From Anisus vortex (Eukaryota; Mollusca; Gastropoda; Planorbidae): DNA of 64,000 bases. The notes beneath the pieces are model-generated. The model had not been told where the DNA came from. It did not search any database and saw nothing but the letters and a program-made list of their open reading frames with translations. Each line of letters opens with the position of its first letter. Position 1 is the stretch's first letter. Shown one piece after another: positions 56,165 through 64,000 of the stretch. The translations under genes were made by a program, and so were the position numbers. The stretch is from contig OX421494.1 in NCBI GenBank assembly GCA_949126835.1, positions 18,587,038 through 18,651,037 of the forward strand, read 5' to 3'.

Positions 56165-56390
56165 GTTTTAAATAAGTGAAGCGCTGTGTTTGCCTGATAT
56201 GCATGATTGAAACCATTTTTTTAAGGAAAGTTTCCAAATTAGGGTGAATATTTAGTAACTTTTATGTTTAAATGGTATAAATTTTTAAGAAGTTAGGCCT
56301 AAAAGGCAGTATAACCCCCGAAAGTCAGGATGCAACTTATCCACAGGTGTTCTGGTTTTTTTTTTAATACGGTAGTTTAGGGATATATTA
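56165..56390 (-). mobile_element. Decayed copy of the CCGTATATACTCG element
   Basis: In reverse it matches 32890-33070: for example GGAAAGTTTCCAAATTAGGG and AACTTTTATGTTTAAA, and GGCAGTATAACCC. The terminal repeat has decayed to ATGCAACTTATCC and AATACGGTA. Confidence 0.7.
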
Positions 56391-57795
56391 TATGCACCAG
56401 TTCAGAATCAGCTACTCCCCCACTGTGGACTATTTCCCCCTTGCACTATTTGCCCCTCATTACCTAACTACACCTAGCTGCTGTAAGGTTTTATTTTTGT
56501 AGCAGGATTTTAAAAGGGTTAATGATCCTAATGATTGGAAAGTAATCAAATTGTATTATCTACATGTCCTTTACAGTAGCAGTTTTTTTCTTGTCATAGT
56601 GATAGTTTTTTTTTAACTTGTAAATCTGTAAGCTTTCTATATACTTTTCAATGTAGGCCCATATAAATATGTTCTCTATACTTTTTATTGTAACACTCTA
56701 TATGTTACAGATGCCCCTATACAGGATACTATATTTCCATTCTCTACCCCCCCCCCCCTTTTATTTTCATAAACCAAATTTCCTTTATTTGTACTTTTTT
56801 TTTTTTAATTCTAAGATTTCTAAAGACAGTTAAAGGACTCTATATAATGAACATAGCTTAATGGTACATATTTAGCTTTCACATTATAATTCCCTTAATT
56901 AACGAGGTGTATACCTGCACTTTAGCTCGGTATAAAAAAAATCCAGACTTTTAGGCCTGGTCATTCAGACATAGGCGAGTTTCGGATTCGGCCACCGGTG
57001 AACTCTTAATGGGAGCAAATCTGTAGTTCACACATTTCGCCAGCTTTGAGATCCATGGATACATGTACGTCTAATACTATTGCTAGTAATACTTCGGGAA
57101 ATATTGAACGGTTCATCGGATAATATAAGTCTATAATGCGCTATTTATCGCGCGCATGCAAATGCTAGGGAATTTCTAAAGCCCGTTTTAACTATAACAA
57201 TAGGGCAAGCGCACTGCACATCAGCATAGGCATAAGTGAGTGTTCTTTTTTTGTGTATTTACCCATGTGTCGTCGAATTCCAACCAACTTTTCCTAGTAG
57301 CTTTTGTTTTATCTGGTTACATTTTTTTTTGTTGTTATTGTTTAGTATTATAAACTTTCTATCACCACCGAAAAAACATTAGCTGTTTCGCTTACGGCTT
57401 ATTAATGTTTCTTCGCCAACGTTTCCCTCGTGCTAATCGGGCCACTAATGAAACGTTTAGAAACTCTAGAAAAAGTTGTCCCAACATTGTTTATCACACA
57501 GTGCCATCGGGTCTAAAAATACGCCGCCTACGCCATCAGCTAGCATCACCGTTGCACTTCAGATGTTTATCTTCCAGTAGGTTTAGGATTCTGACACTCA
57601 CCGACGATATAAGAGGTTGTTTTTACAAGAAGTATGTCCTTACATAGAAATAGACACATATCTACCTGCTCGACCGTATTACCCATTGAACCCATTCATT
57701 TTAAAGATTCACTTAAGATTTAGACTAATTCACCAAGCAGCAGCTGACGTATAAAGGAATAGTCTAGCCCCGGCGCTGTCTCAAAATGCCGCGCT
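56391..57795. other. Intronic DNA without recognised gene
   Basis: Contains a C-run near 56749-56758 and a segment at 56960-57065 resembling the repeat at 8340-8545. An 80-codon frame at 57405-57647 lacks support. Confidence 0.4.
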
Positions 57796-57807
57796 CACGA
57801 CGAAGAA

Positions 57808-58140
57808 CCTGACCACGAAAGCAATATTTTCGGAACCTGGCCGCGAAAGCAATATTTTCGGAACCTGGCCGCGAAAGCAATATTTTCGGAACCTGGCCGC
57901 GAAAGCAATATTTTCGGAACCTGGCCGCGAAAGTAATATTTTCGGAACCTAGCCACGAAAGCAACATTTTCGGAACCTGGCCGCGAAAGTAACATTTTCA
58001 GAACCGGGCCACGGAAGCAATATTTTCGGAACCTAGCCACGAAAGCAATATTTTCAGAACCTAGCCACGAAAGCAACATTTTCGGAACCTGGCCGCGAAA
58101 GTAACATTTTCAGAACCGGGCCACGGAAGCAATATTTTCG
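57808..58140. repeat. 28-bp minisatellite, ~12 copies
   Basis: The unit contains AACCTGGCCGCGAAAGCAAT followed by ATTTTCGG. Variant units (CTAGCCACG, CGGGCCACGG, GTAACATTTTCA) recur in a higher-order order near 57940-58140. Open minus-strand frames across it are repeat artefacts. Confidence 0.95.
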
Positions 58141-58420
58141 GGTCTCAAAAAGAAGCAGAAAAGTTCAAAGTCATGGTCATGTTTTCGTGATCTGTTAGCG
58201 ATAAACAAATATATGGATTATATTTTGCCATAAGCGAACTTTTATTGAATATTTGAACTCGATTTTAGAGTTCAGATAAGTTACGTGTTAGCCTACTTAA
58301 GACACATAGTTTAGAAGTACGCGTATAGGCCTTAACAATATTAGTGGGTCACGAAGTAGAAGTATAAAAAAAACAAACCCAGCCACGAAATTAATTAATG
58401 AGTTTGAGAGACGCTGGTCT

Positions 58421-58495
58421 AGCCGAGTTAACATAGTGGTTTGTGAACCCGAAAGACGCTGATTCAAATCTTCGTTGAGTCTTTACCGGATTCAT
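58421..58495 (+). other. tRNA-like relic
   Basis: CTAGCCGAGTTAACATAGTG resembles an A box and GCTGATTCAAATC a B box, about 40 bases apart. Stems do not pair well and no intact tRNA could be drawn, so it is likely a SINE or tRNA pseudogene. Confidence 0.35.
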
Positions 58496-58499
58496 AATA

Positions 58500-59190
58500 T
58501 AAACAAGATTATATAAACACTTAATAGAATATAGGAAAGCGTTTAGAATAAATTAATACTTTGTTTAAAAAGAAAGACCTGCTAAAGTGCAAGGCATACT
58601 AATAAATAAAAACAGCCAACATTGAGTAGGATGTTTGTGAGTGAATAGAGGACCATCACCTAGTACTCTTTACTTTTCCAATTTCTTCCCTAACCACGCG
58701 CCCTTTGTTTGCCACACGTAGGTGTGTGCGGTTAGGTAAACACAACGGGGGTGCACAATGCTGGAAAACAACGGCTTGACTTCAGCGCCCCTCCCCTCCC
58801 CCACACCCTCTCCCCATCACGCCCGGCTGCCTTAGTTTTTTTGTGTTTCCACCACGGAATGCGTCGCTTGTGGGTATTGTTGTGCACCTTATGCCAGATG
58901 TCATTTGACATTTGTGTTGATTTCCCTAATGTTCAGGTACTCGTGTTGTTCTTTACCTACCTGGAAGTTTTGTATGTTACTTTGTGTGTGTGTGTTTGGA
59001 ACGGTAACTGCGTTACGAAACATATCTCGACAGAAATTATTTCCCCTTTATCTTTAACACCTTGCTGTTCTCCTTTTTCTGCGATCTGCACCTAATTGCT
59101 ATATTGTGCTCGATTTATCGTGGGGCATTACTCGGATACTGTTTACTAATTAACAACACAAGAATAACATCAATGCACTATACTATAACA
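58500..59190. other. Intronic DNA, pyrimidine-rich patches
   Basis: No gene was recognised. A 114-codon frame at 58751-59095 runs through C-rich low-complexity sequence and shows no known domain. Confidence 0.45.
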
Positions 59191-59198
59191 TTTTAGAT

Positions 59199-59586
59199 CA
59201 GTGGTTCCCAACCTTCTTAATGCCGCGACCCCTTAATAAGCTTCTGATGTTGTAGCGACACCCCCCCCCCTTTCCCCCCAACCGTACAATTATCTTCGTC
59301 GCGACCTTACAACTGTAACTTGTTAATGTTATAAATTGTAATGTAAATATCTGATATGTAGAATGCATTTTGCACGTGTTTATGTTAATCAGAATAAAGC
59401 CTTGTGTTGAATATTTAACATGTAAAATTCATTCCTTTTACGTACATATTAAAAAATATACTATATACAAGTTTTATTTCCTAAGACCAGCGAAAATAGG
59501 CCTGTGTGTTTTCCGATGGTTTTAGTCAGTCTTAGGCGATCCCCTAAAAGAGTCGCGATTCGCGACCCACAGGTTGGGAACTGCTG
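59199..59586. mobile_element. 388-bp hAT MITE family B
   Basis: Left end CAGTGGTTCCCAACCTTCTT. The complement of the right end is CAGCAGTTCCCAACCTGTGG, with GTCGCGA motifs near both ends. Target duplication TTTTAGAT (59191-59198) and TTTAAGAT (59587-59594), one mismatch. Same end type as 18489-21079. Confidence 0.87.
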
Positions 59587-59779
59587 TTTAAGATGCATAT
59601 GACTATGACCTCTGTTGCTCAAACATCTGGTGCGAATATGAAGTAACGTGGAACTGAGGTGGGCCGAGTCAAAACGAATATTTTAAATGTCTTTTGATTC
59701 CGAAATTACATATTCTTTGTTTTTTAAGCAGAAAATTCCCTAATCTTTCATGGAAGTCATAGTCTGCCTGCTTGCCGTA

Positions 59780-60175
59780 TTCCCCCCCCCCCCTCTTAAT
59801 TGACCTTCACTGTGTGACGTCCGGTTATATTTGGATTTCCTCCCGCCCCCACTCCGCATCACATTACCGAGGCTTGATTTGTTTCGCTGCTTCTTCTGCT
59901 GCCGCTGCTGCAGTAGTTGTGTTTTATTTGTAGTTTGTTGATGTTTTGCTAGCAGGTTAGTTCGATTGTGTCGGCGTTGTGTGTCGCACGGGCCTCTGTG
60001 TGCCAGTCTTGTTGTGACAGGCCGAGGTGTCAACTCCAGTAGCGCCCCCACACGCACACGCACGCAACGGGCGCAGGGGACTGAACTTGTGAGATCACTC
60101 TCGCTGTGGGAAGTAAGATAACGTTATATACGTGGGTCAGTGCTGCCTTCAGCATCGTATGGATTACATAGTAAG
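59780..60175 (+). promoter_or_regulatory. GC-richer patch, possible alternative RAPGEF promoter/first exon
   Basis: GC and CpG rise sharply over about 59810-60080. Downstream are two donor-like sites on the plus strand: GGGAA-GTAAGATA at about 60106-60120, and an ATG-led ATGGATTACATA-GTAAGCC ending near 60177. This would fit an alternative 5' exon of the same gene, but there is no direct evidence. The 107-codon minus-strand frame here is low-complexity and unsupported. Confidence 0.25.
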
Positions 60176-60179
60176 CCTT

Positions 60180-62895
60180 TTTATTTATTTTGTTTTTATT
60201 TATTTTGTTTTTATTATATTTTCGCCCAACTTACGTTGATTTAGTTGAAATGATACATCGAACTCACCGATACTATTTTAAGTGTTATCGCCATCACAAT
60301 CTTTCTGATCTGATTTTTATTTTGGTAACCTAAATGTTTGCGAGGGACACTTACTTTTGAACCATTCATAGTGCCAGGTACAATTGAGATAATTATCAAA
60401 CTATCAGAGCAAATATTCAAATGCTGCAAATAAACAACAAGAACAAAAACAAACAAAAAAAAAAAGAACCTCGATAGCGTGAAATTGTGATTTCTGTGAA
60501 GAAAGTTTGAAATGAATTTGTGAAATCTCGTAAATTTCTTTGAAAATGATCTAAAGCGTAAATGTCAGGTTTCTTTGTTGTTTTTTTCGTGTTCTTTTAA
60601 TGAATAAGTAGGCCTATAAAAATATACTTGAAAACTAAAAAATTGTCAAACGTAGTGTTAACTGAGATCTTGTTACGGTAATCTCCTAACTAATTGAAAT
60701 ATTTTGCGCTAATCCAAATGGACACTTCTCCCCCCCCCCGCCCCCGCTTGCCCACCTCGCCTCCAAATTATTTGTAAATATTTCCACTTAGTTGACTTAG
60801 CATGATAATTTCTCACTTCCCAAATTTTCCTACTATCGGCATAACAGCATGACCTTATCACCATCTAGCTATTTTTGCTTACCCTTTCTTCACCCATGTT
60901 TAAATCTACTATCTCAAGCTCTCCCATTCTTCGCGCACCCAGCGCTCCCCTCCGCCTTTTCTTCTCCCTCCACCCTTTCCTCCCACCTCTTCCCTTTCTC
61001 TACACTCCCCCCTCCCTCTTTTTCCCGTCCCCGTTTCAATAGCGCTTGATTGTTTTAGTTTTAGCTTTGCTGTTAAGTCTTAACGTCGGTCGCACACAAA
61101 TATGGGAAATAACTCAGTATAATGTCACAGGCGGAGTAGAGTATAATACCTTTTGTATGTAGACTGTAGACTATAACCTTTACTCCCTTCCCCTCCACCG
61201 TCTACTGCATGTAATGGAACTACATCGCAACATGTATTTTAATGTATAACTTGTAAAACTAAGGAATTTAGTAATCTCTATTGTTAACGATATAAAAACG
61301 TTTTTACATTTGTATAGTTAACTATAGTATCATACATTTTTCTTTGAGTATTGTCCATTTTTTTATATTATTTTTTTTTAGATTGTGAAGATTTTAAAGA
61401 ATTTAATGTTTTCTTAATTGGTTTCAATAGGCAACAGTTATATTTTACATTTCATTATTGTTTTCGTATCGTAAGCATTGACTAGGCTTCTGTGAATTTA
61501 GTTTAGGGCTAATTAGTATAATGTAATGATTTTATTTTAAGGTTCGACAAAATATAGCATAAACACATTATCACACTGTTGATACCAATATGCATACATC
61601 TAAGTTATCTAAATGAATGCTTCATCATAACCAAATTATTTAACTCTTCATTGCAATTGTTACTCGGGTAATTTAGCTAGTATTTATATATAATCTAGTA
61701 GATTAAACCCCCTGGCGTTGCTGTAATGAAATGGTGAACATTTATACACATGCAAAAAGTTGTTTGTAATAAGTTCACAATTCTATGTGTAGCACTCTAT
61801 ATAAACGATCTATGATAGAGCGGAAACGAAAAAGAAAGAAAAATGCTTCAAACATGTTCTTTTTTATCTTATTCTTATTTAGACTCTTTTGAAGTTTTTC
61901 TTTGTTTCATGGAAGATTGTAATATAGAAATTAAAATCTTTGAACTGGACAAAATGTATAATCTTTAAGTATAACTTAAGAGTATCAGATTACTGACATT
62001 TTGTGTTTGCTGCCAAGTATATTTTGTTTTGTATAAAGACTTCGGCTGTACTTTAGTCTAGTCTCGTTTTCGTTATTAGATATATTTGCTGATCTACAAT
62101 TTTGTTTTTCTTTTTTTTTTTTTTTTTGTTCGTAAAAATTCCTTTTTCTTTTTGAACTATTGTTAAAACTGATTTCAGGTTAAACATTTCTTATTTTGTT
62201 GTTTTTTATTTTTCCAAGCGTCTGCATGTGCATCTCTCTCTGGGCTACGTTTTCTTGGCGATGCATTCCTATTCCTAAACATGATATTATTCCCACAGCC
62301 CGGAAGCTCCACTTTGAATAGCTCAGTGTTAGCAATAACTAGATCATATTTTTGGCTACAGTAATACGTATCTTTATCAGCCCTGAGTGGCTGTTTAGTG
62401 TGGGGGGAGGGGGGGGGGGGCGCACTGAAGGAGGCAGACGTTTACTCGTAACGCTATAGTTACACTATCACCATAGTATTGTCGAGGCAGATGTTCTTAA
62501 TATTGTTATTTTGTTATTGAAACTCTCAAAGTATCCGGGGAAAAATTTTGTTGGGATGGACTTGTTTGTTTAAAATTTAAAGCTAAAAGATTTCATTTTC
62601 TGTACTTTTGATTATGTTCGAGACTGTTTTGTTTAACCAGTAGGTAGGCCTACCAGTGTTTGGATGCAAATGGAACGCTTATATATTATATGTGCTTGTC
62701 GTGGCCAAATACGTTCACCACAATGTCTCGAACACGAAACCTGGTGCAATTTCGGGACAGTACTGGTTACTACTGGTTAGACAGTTCAACGATTCAATTC
62801 ATTTTACTTATAGACTATGTGTATCTGCTAATAAAAATAGCCAATTATGAGAAAACTGACAGAACGCGTGTTAGAAAGAAGTAAACCCCCTCCCC
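60180..62895. other. AT-rich intronic/intergenic DNA
   Basis: No coding exon was supported. It contains C-runs (60730-60740), a pyrimidine-rich block at 60850-61040 that yields a fake Ser/Pro-rich frame, and a G-run near 62402-62420. Confidence 0.45.
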
Positions 62896-62898
62896 CCC

Positions 62899-62901
<3 letters not shown>

Positions 62902-62939
<38 letters not shown>
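62902..62939. repeat. Poly-T tract of 38 bases
   Basis: Uninterrupted T-run preceded by a C-run. It could be the reverse of a LINE/SINE poly-A tail, but no element body was recognised next to it. Confidence 0.95.
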
Positions 62940-62941
<2 letters not shown>

Positions 62942-64000
62942 AAAATAGCAAATTGAACGTCATGTTATGCCAGTGGATCTTGAAATTACTTTTTTTACAG
63001 ACTCTTCATTTTAAAGAAATGTGTATTATGCACCTTTTCAAGTTTCACCCCTTGTACCCCCCCCCCCTCACACCTTTTCTCCTTTTATCTTCAAGGTCAA
63101 AATTTATACGCATTTTTTTTTCAACTGAACACCAAAAGATTAACCCTGTACTAAGTGATAATCTGCCATCAATATACTCGTCTATACAATGTACTGATAA
63201 ATACATTGGTGTCAATTAGGCATGATTATCGTTTTTCTTTTATTGTGTGCGCGAGCTCTCTGAGCGTGGAAATTGGGCAGCCCGAGTGTGAGTATGTTTG
63301 TGTGTGTGTGTGTTTCTAGTTCAGACCTTCTCCTTCCTCTTCCCTTCCCTTCATGTAGATGGAAATCTCTTGACTAGCTTAGTACGGTAATTGAAGTGAG
63401 CAAGTCTACATGAAATGTTAAAAAGAGGGGGGGGGGGAGGAGAAGGAACTGAGAATGGGCGTACGAGCGCTCGTGTGTGTGTCCGAAGGAAAAGGGGGAG
63501 AGAGAAACGGATTGTCTAGGAAGGGAGAAAACTCTTGCGATGCAAAGTGAAAGGATGCGTCATGTGTGGGGGAAAAGATATCGAAATACATGTGTTGGAT
63601 AATCAATTCATGCCGGCTCATTTCCAATAGGCTAGTATAGACTGAATGGACTTACATGCATTATATACATCATTATTATTTTTTTTTAATTCAACATTAG
63701 GCCTGTGCATTTCCGATATGTACTGAAATCTTTGACATTTGTCAGTCTGGTTGAGTATTTCTTTATTGTCTATCAGTGACTCAATCATTAGCCCCTATAT
63801 TTTAAAAGCAGAGAACTATTGAATGTATTGAGCTCTGCGGTTAATACCACCAAGACCGTGTTAGATCAGCAAACATGGATACACTAAATCGACAAACGAT
63901 GCAAAACAACCCAAAATGTGTGATTTAATTCGGGATTTAATCGGATGGTTCTTGTCTTATTTGAAAACAAACCTTCGAAGCAGATAAACTGTATTTGAAA
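62940..64000. other. Low-complexity-rich end of the window
   Basis: TG repeats (63297-63314), a G-run (63428-63438) and purine-rich patches. Nothing gene-like was seen on either strand. Confidence 0.45.

Noticed and set aside
57764..58079. Minus-strand frames with repeated RKYCFRG units
   Set aside because: Translation of the 28-bp minisatellite; no start context, no conserved domain.
58421..58495. Functional tRNA gene
   Set aside because: Only box-like motifs; no proper acceptor or anticodon stem.
58751..59095. 114-codon plus-strand frame
   Set aside because: Runs through C-rich low-complexity sequence and then ordinary DNA; no recognisable domain or splice context.
59740..60063. 107-codon minus-strand frame
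   Set aside because: Low-complexity Gln/Arg/Gly content in a GC-richer patch; no domain and no splice coherence.
60849..61049. 66-codon Ser/Pro-rich frame
   Set aside because: Pyrimidine-tract artefact.

Overview
This is an AT-rich piece of an animal nuclear genome with small exons, GT-AG introns and a heavy, layered load of transposable elements. The protein-coding genes are conserved metazoan ones. The repeats (tRNA-headed SINEs, CR1/jockey-like and RTE-like LINE remnants, many short hAT elements) and the frequent palindrome TAGGCCTA suggest a mollusc, most likely a heterobranch gastropod. The lineage call is inference from the style of the sequence and was not tested by any search.

Layout. 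1-6.8 kb: decayed hAT transposase, LINE remnants, a tRNA-derived SINE and a 17-bp minisatellite. 6.8-9.4 kb, minus strand: the 3' end of an unrecognised Cys/Pro/Tyr-rich gene, visible only after splicing. 9.4-22.7 kb: a repeat-dense block. It holds a paired mariner-like MITE, a near-intact autonomous hAT transposon (13526-16391) sitting inside an RTE-like LINE reading frame, a nested set of hAT elements (18397-21185), a Helitron carrying a tRNA-like segment, and a tRNA-Asn-like SINE.

25.4-49 kb is the main genic part. GET4 (minus, 9 exons, complete) and DPH7 (plus, 8 exons, complete) lie head to head about 380 bp apart and probably share a promoter. CDK2AP1 (minus, one coding exon) is tail to tail with DPH7. 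Their introns and spacers carry a piggyBac-like MITE, a TA-flanked MITE with long terminal inverted repeats, a Tigger-like MITE and several SINEs.

49.9-64 kb: the first three coding exons of a RAPGEF2/6 (PDZ-GEF) homologue on the plus strand. The rest of the gene lies beyond the window, so most of 52-64 kb is probably intron. It contains hAT MITEs, a 28-bp minisatellite and a GC-richer patch near 60 kb that could be an alternative promoter.

The genes do not form one pathway. GET4 acts in tail-anchored protein targeting, DPH7 in diphthamide synthesis on elongation factor 2, CDK2AP1 in the NuRD chromatin complex and RAPGEF in Rap GTPase signalling. Exon boundaries were placed by hand from splice signals, reading phase and protein similarity recalled from the families.
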